From: JAGVSV01 sp040766135
GTDB taxonomy: Bacteria > Bacillota > Clostridia > Christensenellales > Aristaeellaceae
Assembly (NCBI GenBank): GCA_040766135.1
Contig: JAXGRA010000003.1
Coordinates: 1-64,000 of the forward strand
DNA length: 64,000 nt
Reading direction: 5' to 3'
Shown here: piece after piece, positions 26,601 through 35,600 of the stretch
Position numbering within the stretch: position 1 is the first letter of the stretch
Layout: every line of letters begins with the position of its first letter
Notes under the pieces: model-generated
What the model saw: the letters and a program-made list of their open reading frames with translations, nothing else
The model's database searches: none
What the model was told of the DNA's origin: nothing
Translations under genes and position numbers: made by a program

Positions 26601-26611
26601 ATGGCCAATGT

Positions 26612-26886
26612 GATGACCGGGCACAAGTACTGTGCGTTTACCCCCTGAAGAGAGTTGCCGGTGGCTGCAAGGCAATGGGGACGCACACAGGAATACAGCC
26701 CGCGAGCAGCGCCCCGAACCTGGGTTTTCCCGGCAGTAGGCGGCGACGGGTGCGCCCGATACAGCGACCACGGTATAACTGCCTTTGATGCAGCGTACCG
26801 GATGAGCCGGTTGCGGTGACGCAAACGGAAAGAAGAGGTGGTACCGCGTTTCACACGCCCTCTTGCCCAGCGCAGGAGGGCGTTTT
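26612..26886 (+). promoter_or_regulatory. T-box riboswitch, tyrosine specifier UAC
   Basis: Stem I has a lower CGGGC/GCCCG helix, an AGTA motif on the 5' side of the specifier loop (26626-26629), an upper TGTGCGT/ACGCACA helix, the CTGAAGAGAG bulge and a GGTGG apical loop. The 3' side of the specifier loop reads CAGGAATACAG, so the codon is TAC followed by the expected A (Tyr). The T-box antiterminator AAGAGGTGGTACCGCG is at 26833-26848. The competing terminator is CGCCCTC/GAGGGCG (26856-26862 with 26876-26882) plus TTTT. Uncharged tRNA-Tyr should stabilise the antiterminator and turn on the lyase gene 62 bp downstream. Confidence 0.92.
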
Positions 26887-26948
26887 GCTGCCGCAGGCCC
26901 CGGCGCTGATAGAAAAAAAGGCAGCAAAAAATATGCGGAGGGAACAAA

Positions 26949-28397
26949 ATGGCTCAGATCAAATTCTTTAGCGGACAGAACATCCCGGTGGAAATGCACC
27001 GCGTGCGCGTGGTGCAAAAGCTGCGCCTCATCCCGGCGCGGGAGCGCCTGAAAAAATTACAGGAAGCGGGCAACAACCTGTACCTGCTACAAAATGAGGA
27101 TATCTTTATGGATATGCTCACCGACAGCGGCGTCAACGCCATGAGCGATAACCAGCTGGCCAGCATGATGAATGCGGATGACGCCTATGCCGGTTCCCGC
27201 ACATTTGGGGAATTAAAAGCCAAGGTGGCGGAAATTTTCGGCATGGAGCATTTCCTGCCCGCCCACCAGGGCCGCGCGTGCGAAAATATATTGGCGCACG
27301 GCTTTGTCACCCCCGGCAGCATTGTGCCCATGAACTATCACTTTACCACCACCCGCACGCACATCAACATCAATGGCGGCACCGTGGTGGAGCTCATCGC
27401 CCCCGGCGGCGAGACCGTCACCGGCACCGCGCCCTTCAAGGGCAACATGGATCCCCAGGCGCTGACCGATCTCATCAAGGAAAAGGGCGCCGACAAAATT
27501 GCCTTTGTGCGCATGGAGGCCGGCGCCAACCTGATCGGCGGGCAGCCCGTGTCGCTGCAAAACTTCCGGGAGATTGGCGAGATCTGCCGCAAGCACGGTA
27601 TTTTATACTTGATGGACGCATCGCTTCTGCAAGATAACCTGTACTTTAACAAGGTGCGTGAGGCCGAGTGCCGCGACATGTCCATCCGCGAAATCACCCG
27701 CGCCATTGCCGATTGCTTTGATATTATTTATTTCTCGGCGCGCAAGCTGGGCTTTGCACGCGGCGGCGGCATTGCCATGCGCTCCAAGGAGCATTGGGAT
27801 CATTTGAAGGAGCTGGTGCCGCTGTTTGAGGGCTTTTTGACCTACGGCGGCATGTCGGTCAAGGAAATGGCGGCCATCACGGTGGGCCTGGACGAAACCA
27901 TGGACATAGACATCATCTCCCAGGGGCCGATGTTCATCGCCTACATGGTGGATGAACTGGTCAAGCTGGGCATCCCGGTGGTTACCCCGGCGGGCGGCCT
28001 GGGCTGCCACGTGGACGCCAAGGCCTTTGTGCCGCAAATCCCCGGGCACGAATATCCCTCCGCTGCGCTGGTGTCGGCCATGTACTTGGCTGGCGGCATC
28101 CGCGCCATGGAGCGCGGCACCCTCAGCGAAGACCGCAACCCCGACGGAACCGAGCGCATCGCCCGCATGGAGCTGGCGCGCCTGGCCGTGCCGCGCCGCG
28201 TATTTACCATGAGCCAGCTGGGTTATGCTGTTGACCGCATCGCCTGGCTGTACCAGCAGCGCGACATTATCCGCGGCCTGAAGTTCGTGGAAGAACCCAA
28301 GACGCTGCGCTTCTTTGTGGGCAGGCTGGCCACGCTCAGCCCCTGGCAGGAGGAGCTGGTTGATCGGTTTGAGCGGGACTTTGGCAAGGATAACTGA
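26949..28397 (+). CDS. Tryptophanase / tyrosine phenol-lyase family beta-eliminating lyase
   Basis: 482 residues, the normal family length. Visible: LTDSGVNAMSDNQ near residue 57, DDAYAGS (Tyr80), HQGRACEN, the PLP-contact TTTR near 133-136, Asp223, and the PLP lysine in SARKLGFARGGG (Lys266). Near the C-terminus are the carboxylate-binding GIRAMERG and LRFFVGRLA. The N-terminal half reads more like tyrosine phenol-lyase than tryptophanase, and the late LRFF pair also looks phenol-lyase-like, but the lyase DARRF segment (from memory) is DAKAF here, so the substrate is unsettled. Tyrosine phenol-lyases are reversible and can make tyrosine. The start is ATG 26949 after GCGGAGGG. It is controlled by the tyrosine T-box leader. 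Confidence 0.85.
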   Translation: MAQIKFFSGQNIPVEMHRVRVVQKLRLIPARERLKKLQEAGNNLYLLQNEDIFMDMLTDSGVNAMSDNQLASMMNADDAYAGSRTFGELKAKVAEIFGMEHFLPAHQGRACENILAHGFVTPGSIVPMNYHFTTTRTHININGGTVVELIAPGGETVTGTAPFKGNMDPQALTDLIKEKGADKIAFVRMEAGANLIGGQPVSLQNFREIGEICRKHGILYLMDASLLQDNLYFNKVREAECRDMSIREITRAIADCFDIIYFSARKLGFARGGGIAMRSKEHWDHLKELVPLFEGFLTYGGMSVKEMAAITVGLDETMDIDIISQGPMFIAYMVDELVKLGIPVVTPAGGLGCHVDAKAFVPQIPGHEYPSAALVSAMYLAGGIRAMERGTLSEDRNPDGTERIARMELARLAVPRRVFTMSQLGYAVDRIAWLYQQRDIIRGLKFVEEPKTLRFFVGRLATLSPWQEELVDRFERDFGKDN

Positions 28398-28442
28398 TGA
28401 GGTTTTACGGGCTAATGTTTATGTGATGAAAGCATAATACAT

Positions 28443-28475
28443 ACACCCGCCGCAGGAACTCCCTGCGGCGGGTGT
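28443..28475. terminator. Bidirectional hairpin terminator
   Basis: 14-bp perfect stem ACACCCGCCGCAGG (28443-28456) with CCTGCGGCGGGTGT (28462-28475) between the convergent lyase and NYN genes. There is no long T-run on the plus side, so efficiency is uncertain. Confidence 0.65.
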
Positions 28476-28504
28476 TGCTATAGTAATACGGATGTAAAAC
28501 AGCA

Positions 28505-29353
28505 TTATTCCTGCCCATCGGCGTCCGGGACGGAAACTCCGTCCTCCTTTAAGCGTACGTAGATCAGCAGGTTGCCGCCGCTGGTGCGCGTGGAGCGCAT
28601 GTCAAAAATACCCAGCGATTCAAGGAACGGCGTCAGCTTGTAAAAGCCGTAGTTGCGCACGTCAAAGTCCGGGTATCGCTTGGCTAAGCGGTTGCCCAGC
28701 GCGCCGGAAAACATCCAGCCATCGTCGCCCGAGCCTTCGGCCACCATGTCGCGGATGGCCTGCGCAATGGTGCATAAATCCGTCTGTGAGGAGGGCGAAT
28801 CGTCTGCAAAGCAGGCGGCCAGCTCCGCTTCCGTGGCCTTGCGGTCAGGGCGCAGGGGGCGCGATTCCTGGCGCAGGGCGGCTGCCACGTCGGCCTTGCC
28901 CTCAGCTTTTTCGCGCGCCGACAGCAGCAGGTCTAAATACCGGAACTGGTTGCAGGCGTTGACAAAAGCCTTGGGCGTTTTGCTTTCGCCCATGCCGATG
29001 ACCTGCATGCCGCCCTCGCGCAGGCGCACGGCTAAGCGCGTAAAGTCGCTGTCGGAGGATACCAGGCAAAAGCCCGTGACCTGTCCCGTGTACAGGATGT
29101 CCATGGCGTCGATGATCATCGCGCTGTCGGTGGCGTTTTTGCCGGTGGTGTAGCTGTACTGCTGCACCGGGGTGATGGCGTTTTCCAGCAGCACCTGTTT
29201 CCAGCCCGCCAGGCGTTGGCTGGTCCAGTCGCCATAGCAGCGGCGGAAGGTGGCGATGCCATCGCGCGCAATTTCATCCAGCACCAGCTTGATATATTTG
29301 TCGGAAATATTGTCCGCGTCTATCAATACGGCAAATTTGCTGTCGGTAGCCAT
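28505..29353 (-). CDS. NYN-domain protein with OST-HTH/LOTUS C-terminus
   Basis: 282 residues. The NYN (PIN-like nuclease) domain at about 1-145 has the acidic residues VLIDADNIS, TDSAMIIDAMDIL and VSSDSDFTRLA in the family order, so it is a probable metal-dependent ribonuclease. The last ~90 residues (LCTIAQAIRDMVAEGSGDDGWMFSGALGNRLAKRYPDFDVRNYGFYKL...) look like an OST-HTH/LOTUS domain, which binds RNA in relatives. The natural RNA target is unknown. The ATG at 29353 follows AGGAGGGCACGC. It stands alone on the minus strand, downstream of the transporter pair. Confidence 0.88.
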   Translation of the reverse strand: MATDSKFAVLIDADNISDKYIKLVLDEIARDGIATFRRCYGDWTSQRLAGWKQVLLENAITPVQQYSYTTGKNATDSAMIIDAMDILYTGQVTGFCLVSSDSDFTRLAVRLREGGMQVIGMGESKTPKAFVNACNQFRYLDLLLSAREKAEGKADVAAALRQESRPLRPDRKATEAELAACFADDSPSSQTDLCTIAQAIRDMVAEGSGDDGWMFSGALGNRLAKRYPDFDVRNYGFYKLTPFLESLGIFDMRSTRTSGGNLLIYVRLKEDGVSVPDADGQE

Positions 29354-29421
29354 GCGTGCCCTCCTGTTGATGACGTTTCAGTGTTGTGCCGATTGTATGG
29401 CGTGTCAATGTGGCGGAGTTG

Positions 29422-29988
29422 CTACGAAATCCCCAGCGCGGCATACAGCGCCAGCGATACTGCGCCGCACAGCGACATGACCAATATGGGGTTCCATTTG
29501 AGCCTGCGCAGCAGCAGAAACGCTGACAGGAACAAGCCCACGCCAATCCACTGCACATTGCCCAGCTCCATATCGCGCCCGGCGAATACCACCAATTGCA
29601 GGATGGACAGCCCGGCCGAGGCGATCAGCGCCACCACGGCGGGGCGCAGGCCGGACAGCACGCCTTGCAGCGCCGACATGCTTTTATAGCGCGTGTAAAT
29701 ATAGGACAAAATCGAAACAATGATGCACGAGGGCAATATGCAGCCAAAGGTGGCCACCAGCGCGCCCGGAAAGCCCGCGATGCGGATGCCCACAAAGGTG
29801 GCGGAATTGATGGCGATGGGGCCGGGCGTCATCTCGGCGATGGTGACCAGGTCGGTAAACTCGCTCATGGTCAGCCAGGGGTTGAGCACCACCACCTGGT
29901 TTTGAATCAGCGGGATGGCGACATAGCCGCCGCCAACGCTGAACAGCCCGACTTGTAAGAAGCACAGGAACAACTTGAGGTAGATCAT
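29422..29988 (-). CDS. Chromate transporter family protein, half 2
   Basis: 188 residues, about five to six membrane helices. It has the ChrA half-domain pattern FLQVGLFSVGGGYVAIPLIQNQ near the start and the MTPGPIAINSATFVGIRIAGFPGALVATFG block. In this short-chain type two ~190-residue halves work together to move an anion (chromate or sulfate are the named substrates; the natural one is often unknown). It overlaps the first half by 4 nt. Confidence 0.88.
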   Translation of the reverse strand: MIYLKLFLCFLQVGLFSVGGGYVAIPLIQNQVVVLNPWLTMSEFTDLVTIAEMTPGPIAINSATFVGIRIAGFPGALVATFGCILPSCIIVSILSYIYTRYKSMSALQGVLSGLRPAVVALIASAGLSILQLVVFAGRDMELGNVQWIGVGLFLSAFLLLRRLKWNPILVMSLCGAVSLALYAALGIS

Positions 29989-30557
29989 GCGGCCCCCTTC
30001 TTCTTGCCGGCGTATTCCATCAGCAGCCCGGCCAGCGCCCCGGCCAGGATGATATAGATGACGTTGACGTTAAAAAAGTAGGTGGCGATAAAGGCCAGCA
30101 CCATGATCAGCACCAGCAGCGCGTTGCGCTGCTTGACCACATTGGCACCCAGGCCGAACACCACATCCAGAATGACCGCCGCCACCCCGGCCTGCATGCC
30201 CTTCAGCGTCACCGCCACATAGGGGTTGGTGATAAATGCGTTGTAGATGATCGAAACAATGCTTAACACCACCATGGGCGGGATGATGGTGCCCAGCACG
30301 CCCACCACCATGCCCCAAAAACCTGCCACGCGCCAGCCCACCAATATCGACGCGTTGACCGCAATGGCCCCCGGCGAGGACTGCGCCAGCGCCGTCATGT
30401 CCAGCATCTCGTTTTCCTCCAGCCACTGGAGCTGGTCGACAAATTTGCGCTTCATGAATGTCACGATGACAAACCCGCCGCCAAAGGTAAACGCGCTGAT
30501 GTACAGGTTGCTGACAAAAAGCTTCAGCAATATCTGGCGCTTAGATAATGATCGCAT
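29985..30557 (-). CDS. Chromate transporter family protein, half 1
   Basis: 190 residues from the ATG at 30557, chosen because GGAGG precedes it (the open frame reaches 30590). It has the parallel half-domain pattern FVSNLYISAFTFGGGFVIVTFMKRKF and SSPGAIAVNASILVGWRVAGFWG, then several hydrophobic helices. First of a two-gene, translationally coupled pair that probably forms a heterodimer. Confidence 0.88.
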   Translation of the reverse strand: MRSLSKRQILLKLFVSNLYISAFTFGGGFVIVTFMKRKFVDQLQWLEENEMLDMTALAQSSPGAIAVNASILVGWRVAGFWGMVVGVLGTIIPPMVVLSIVSIIYNAFITNPYVAVTLKGMQAGVAAVILDVVFGLGANVVKQRNALLVLIMVLAFIATYFFNVNVIYIILAGALAGLLMEYAGKKKGAA

Positions 30558-30597
30558 AGCTGGCCTCCAACGTAGTGTCCCGATTATCATAACACAA

Positions 30598-30622
30598 AAC
30601 CCCGGCAGGAATGCTGCCGGGG
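30598..30622 (-). terminator. Intrinsic terminator of the flavoprotein gene
   Basis: On the minus strand: CCCCGGCAG, 5-nt loop, CTGCCGGGG (30614-30622 with 30600-30608), then TTTTGTGTT. It lies 20 bp after the stop of the FMN/FAD reductase gene. Confidence 0.78.
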
Positions 30623-30642
30623 CGGGTACTAAGCGTCGTTTT

Positions 30643-32517
30643 TTACTTAACCGGGATAAAATCGGGCATTTTGCCGGTGGCTACAAAGTAGCCGGAGATG
30701 TAGCCGTTGCCCACGGCATCGGCATCGGCGTTGGAGCCCAGACGGTTGGTGCCGTGCACGCCGCCGGTCACTTCACCGGATGCATACAGGCCGGGGATGA
30801 TGTTGCCGTAGATGTCCTTGACCTCCAGCTGCTTGGTGACCACCAGGCCGCCCATCGTGTGGTGCACGGAGGGGAACTGCGGCAGCGCATAGTAGGGGCC
30901 TTCGCCAATCTTGACCATGGTGGCGGCCATGTTCTTGCCAAAGTCCTCGTCTACCTGCGTGTCGATGAACTTGTTGTGCCGTTCGATGCTGTTCTTCAGG
31001 TTCTCAGCCGTAACCTGCGGGTTTTGCCCCTTGACGGTGTAGGCGTTCATTTTTTCAGCCAACTCTTCCAAGGTATCGCCCTTGAGCACACGGCCCAGTT
31101 CCACGCCCTCTTCCACTTCCTCGGGGCGGGCATAGCCAGCCACGACATCCATGGTGAACAGGGAGTAGGTGGAGGGGAAGCCTGTGGCTACAGCAGCGTT
31201 GGCGCACACGTCGCGGCGGTCACCCTCGTTGACGTAGCGGTTGCCCTGGTAGTCCACATAGAACACGCCGTAGCTGGGGCCCGTGAACGGCCACACCGCG
31301 AAGCGGTCAAGGATGCCGTTGGTGGGGTCTGCCCAGGGATAGCGCTGGATGTTGCTCATCTGCGTGGTGTTGGCACCGATGGCCTGCGCCAGGTAGATGC
31401 CCTCACCGGTGGCTACAGCGGGGTTGTTGGTGGTGGGGATGGCGCTATCCAGATACGGCACCTGCGTTTGACGCATGGGGATGTTGGCACCAAAGCCGCC
31501 GGTGCACAGGATGACGCCCTTTTCGGCCTTCAGGTTTTTGTCGCCGTCCGGGGTGCTCACACGGATGCCCACCACGCGGTTGGCCTCATCGCGCGTGCGG
31601 TAGATCTCTACCATTTTGTGCTGCAGCGCGATGACGGTATCGGTCTTTTCCTGCAGCATCTTCAGCTGCACTTCGGTGATGTCAGAACCTACCTGGTTCT
31701 TGGTTACATACATGCGGTAGCCGGTCATTCCGCCGGGACGGGCCAGCGTGTCGCGCACTTCCAGGCCATTGTCCAGCAGCAGGTCCAGGTAGAACGGGGA
31801 AGCATACACCATGTTCTCCACCAGGTCGCGGTTGGACATCTGGTCGCCGCCCTTCATGGTGTCTTCAATGTGGCATTCGGCGGTGTCGGGCACTAGGTTA
31901 TACTTGGCTTGCAGGTCGGCGGCAAGCTTCGAGGTATAGGCAGCGTATTGGCCGCCGTTGATGGCGCTGTTGCCGCCGGTGCGGGACAACTTTTCCACCA
32001 GGATGGTGTTGGCGCCGTTGGTGGAGGCAGCATACGCAGCCGCAAGGCCCGCATATCCGCCGCCCACGACGATGATGTCATAGGTTTCGTCCCAGGTGGT
32101 GGGCACTTCAAACGAACCCATCACGGGTAGGTATTCCTCGGCAGTTTCTTTCTTTTCGATCTCTTTCTGGAACGGAGCCAGGTCAACGCCTGCTTTGGTG
32201 AGCGCGTCGGTCACGGCGGCAACCACGCCTTCAGAGCTGCGCGTTGCGCCGGCAATGGCGTCCACCTTCAGGCTTTGCGCTTCCACAATGGCCTGCGGGA
32301 TTTTTTCCAGCGCCGGGAAGCCGGGGGCGGTTTCGTTGTGGCTGAGCACCTCCACCTTGGTGATGCCCTTTTCATCCAGCGTGACGGCTACCTTGACGCC
32401 GTCAAACATGCCTTTGGCTTCACCTTCGTAGGTGCCGGGCGTCAGCGCCAGGGCCGCAGTCAGAGACATCAGTAGAGACAGCACGAGCAGCAGAGAGAGA
32501 AGTCGTCTGTTCATCAT
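30643..32517 (-). CDS. Secreted FMN-binding / FAD-dependent reductase (fumarate or urocanate reductase-like)
   Basis: 624 residues with a signal peptide (to about residue 26, ALALTPG). The FMN_bind domain at about 28-112 has DAIAGATRSSEG, whose threonine is the covalent FMN attachment site used by ApbE-type transferases. The FAD domain follows: YDIIVVGGGYAGLAAAYAAS near 145, SRTGGNSAINGGQYAA, and the C-terminal GGLVVTKQLEVKDIYGNIIPGLYASGEVTGGVHG. This is the layout of extracytoplasmic flavin reductases that use fumarate, urocanate or other enoates as electron acceptors outside the membrane. The acceptor is not known. A strong promoter lies upstream. The ATG at 32517 follows AGGAGG. Confidence 0.88.
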   Translation of the reverse strand: MMNRRLLSLLLVLSLLMSLTAALALTPGTYEGEAKGMFDGVKVAVTLDEKGITKVEVLSHNETAPGFPALEKIPQAIVEAQSLKVDAIAGATRSSEGVVAAVTDALTKAGVDLAPFQKEIEKKETAEEYLPVMGSFEVPTTWDETYDIIVVGGGYAGLAAAYAASTNGANTILVEKLSRTGGNSAINGGQYAAYTSKLAADLQAKYNLVPDTAECHIEDTMKGGDQMSNRDLVENMVYASPFYLDLLLDNGLEVRDTLARPGGMTGYRMYVTKNQVGSDITEVQLKMLQEKTDTVIALQHKMVEIYRTRDEANRVVGIRVSTPDGDKNLKAEKGVILCTGGFGANIPMRQTQVPYLDSAIPTTNNPAVATGEGIYLAQAIGANTTQMSNIQRYPWADPTNGILDRFAVWPFTGPSYGVFYVDYQGNRYVNEGDRRDVCANAAVATGFPSTYSLFTMDVVAGYARPEEVEEGVELGRVLKGDTLEELAEKMNAYTVKGQNPQVTAENLKNSIERHNKFIDTQVDEDFGKNMAATMVKIGEGPYYALPQFPSVHHTMGGLVVTKQLEVKDIYGNIIPGLYASGEVTGGVHGTNRLGSNADADAVGNGYISGYFVATGKMPDFIPVK

Positions 32518-32565
32518 GAGTACCTCCTATTTTTATTACATGCGTGCTTTATGCACACCATGTAT

Positions 32566-32594
32566 AGAATACTCCTCTCGACTTTGATTGTCAA
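32566..32594 (-). promoter_or_regulatory. Promoter of the secreted reductase gene
   Basis: Minus strand: TTGACA (32589-32594), 17 nt, TATTCT (32566-32571). The promoter is bracketed by a perfect 8-bp inverted repeat, GAATACTC (32567-32574) and GAGTATTC (32613-32620), which may be an operator pair. Confidence 0.75.
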
Positions 32595-32672
32595 GACTTT
32601 CACAAACTTTTAGAGTATTCCTTACATAAGTATTGATTCAGGACAAAGACACATGCTGTGCTGGCCTGAATG

Positions 32673-35600
32673 TTACTCCATCTTGTCCACACCCCAGATG
32701 GCAAAAGCCAGCTCCGCCCGTGTTACGGGTGTCTGAGGCAGGAGTGTATTGTCCACCACATACAGCAGCCCGTGGTGCAGCATGAACTGGATGTTGCTGA
32801 GGCTCGCAGGGCTGATTTGATCCGCATCCGTCAGTTCAGGCAGCGGGTTCAGCCCGGTTTGGGTGTCCATGCCTGCGGCCTTGGACAGGAAATTGCACAG
32901 CACATCGGCCAGTTTTTCGCGGGTCAGCACGGTGTCGGCCTTATCGTCAGCATTCAGGATGCCCATCTGTGCGAGCGCCATGACGCCTTCGTCTACCCCC
33001 AGCGGCATACCGGCCAGCTTAAACAGGGTAGCTACAAAGTCGCCCACGGTGGTGGGTTCGTCAACGCCAAAGGCTTCCTCGCTTAGCGGCGCCATGATCT
33101 TGTTGTCCAGCATAAAGGCTACCGCCTCGCTGTACCATTCGCCCTCGGCCACATCGGCCAGGCTGTCCTGGGACACTTCCTTTACTGCGAAGGGATTGAG
33201 CACCTTTTCATACAGCGCTTCATTTTGCTGGATGATGCCGGCGCCGCCGGACGTGGAGAGATGTCCCTTGTTGCTCAAAGCCTCATACATGGCGGCGTAT
33301 TCCTTGACCTTTTCAGGGGTCAGCGCTTTCAGTTCGCGCATCCAGGTGAGGAAGCGCTCCTGCGGTTTTTCGTCCACAGTGCCCGTCAAGGCCTGGAGGG
33401 CGCCGGAAAGCTCGCCCTGCGATAGGGCATAGTTGCTGTAGGCCGAGAGGATATAGCCGTTGAGTTTATCCTGAGTGAGCGCCATATCCTTGATCATGCC
33501 GGGAAGAGCAGCGTAAACATCAAAGGTTTCCTGCACATTGGGGTCGCGGAAGGAAAGGATGTACACGCCCTCTTCGGTGGCGCCATGATCCACGCCATAG
33601 GCACCGTACTGATCGCGCAGCTGCGGGTAGAGGAATGCATCCGACACCAGGCGAACTACCGCGTCCAGGTCGCCGCAGGTGCCCTCCAGCCCCAAGTCGC
33701 GGTAGGGCGCATAGACTATGTTGTACTGCACGGCCGAGTCCACAACCAGCGCTTCCTTGGCTGCAATGGCCGGCAGGTCATAGGTGACTTGTTCGCGCTG
33801 CGCGGTGTCCAGACGGTTGAGGAAAGCATCTGCTATTTCGCGATGGGCAGCGGTGCTGTCCGCATTGCCGGCAAAGCCGGAAATCGCGCCATCCCGCACA
33901 CGGAAGAAAGCTTGCACCTCCGCAAGCTTCTGGAGGGCGGTTTCGGGCTCTGCTGCAAACAGGGCCTCGGCTTGCTCCAAGAAAGCATAGTAATCAATGA
34001 AGTTCAGGTAGTTATAATAGAGGAAGCCGCAGGAGGCGCTGGCAAAAGCGCGATAGGCCTGGATCTGGAATGAGGCGTTGGTGATGGTCTGCTTGAGCGA
34101 CGCCTTTACCTGGCTTAATACATCCGCAACCTTGGCAGCATCGTCCAACTTGGTTTCATAGAGCAGCTCATACACCACATCATAGGCCGGGGCCATGTCC
34201 TCGTCCATGGCAATCCAGCTGACGCGCAGGTAGGGGTTGCACTCATCCTTGTTTTTGCCGGTGTATACGGTGGGGCGCACCTCCTGCTGATACAGGTAGC
34301 GGGTCAGCAGCGCGGAAAGGCTGGCATTGTCGTGCCGGGCGGTGTCCAACTTGCCCAGCAGATCCACATATAGCCGATACCAGTGCAGGTCATCCTGGGG
34401 GATGGCACCCGCGTCCAGCAGCAGCAGTGCCTGCCCCACGCCGCTTACATCGGCCTGGGCATGCAGGCGGCGTACGCCGTCGGCACCCATTTCGTCGGTG
34501 ATGTCATAGATGCGGCGTTCTTCAGGCAGGGTGTTTACATCCACCGCCTGCAATTGAGCCACCAGGGCCGCAGCGTCATCGGTCTGTTCCCCCTGCTCGG
34601 CCGTGGCTTTGACCAAAGCCGTGATTTCTTCTTCCGTCATGGCGGCCTTCTGGGCAGCAAGCTGCTCGGCCAGGGCCTGATCCTGTTTTTCTTTTAGGCC
34701 GGGTGCCGGGGCCGTCACCACCAAAGCGGTGCGGGGGTTGCCGGTCAGGTGCTTTTCAATCAGCTGTTGATACAGGCCCTGCTTGGCAAAGGCTAAGAAG
34801 TTTTCGGTGTTTTTCACATAGCGGTTGTAAGCCTGCACATCGCCGGTAGCAGCCCACATGTAGGCGATGCTGGGGGCGATGCTGGGGCCGATGTTAGGGC
34901 TTTCTGTGACCAGCAGCAGATCCAGGCGCGTGGCGGCGGCTACCGCCTCTACCGCTGCCGGGTCAAAGCCCTTTTCCCGGATGCCGGCCAGGGATTCCTC
35001 CACCACCGTTTGGAAGAGGGACGCATTTTCCGCCGCCATACCGCTGGCCTGGAAAACCACCGCCACTTCGGGCGTGGCGTTGTCATAGTAGCAGGAGGCC
35101 GAGGCCGAGGGCAGTTTTTCCTTCATGGCCTGCTGGAAAGGGGAGGAGGGGTTGTTTAATAGCGTGATCAGCAGGTCAAGGATGGCCTGATCTTCCGCGG
35201 TGGCATCCTTGAGCGCATAGCCAAAGTACACCACGGCGCCGTTGGTGGTGTCGCTTGCTGCCTCCACCGGATGTTCAAAGGTTTGTTCCGCAGCGGCTGT
35301 GAGCGGCGTGTAGCCGGGATCGTCAAAGGTAAATTCCTTTTTGTCGTATGCCGAGAAATAGCCGTCCAGCAGCGTCAGGAAAGGGGCATAGTCCTCAATC
35401 TTTCCATACAGGATGGACAGGGAATTGGACGGGTGATAGTACGCATCGTGATAGTTCTTCAGATGCTGCCAGGTCATGGAGGTGATGTGCGCAGGATGGC
35501 CGCCATGGGAGTTGCCCGCCTGGCTGCCGGGGAACAGGGTCTTTTTGAAGTTGAACATGCTGGCCGTCTCGATGCTGTAAGCGCCCTGCATCTCGGTGTA

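Noticed and set aside
30247..31896. A 549-codon open frame on the plus strand opposite the flavin reductase gene
   Set aside because: High GC keeps the antisense frame open. The minus-strand protein has signal peptide, FMN and FAD motifs, while the antisense product has none.
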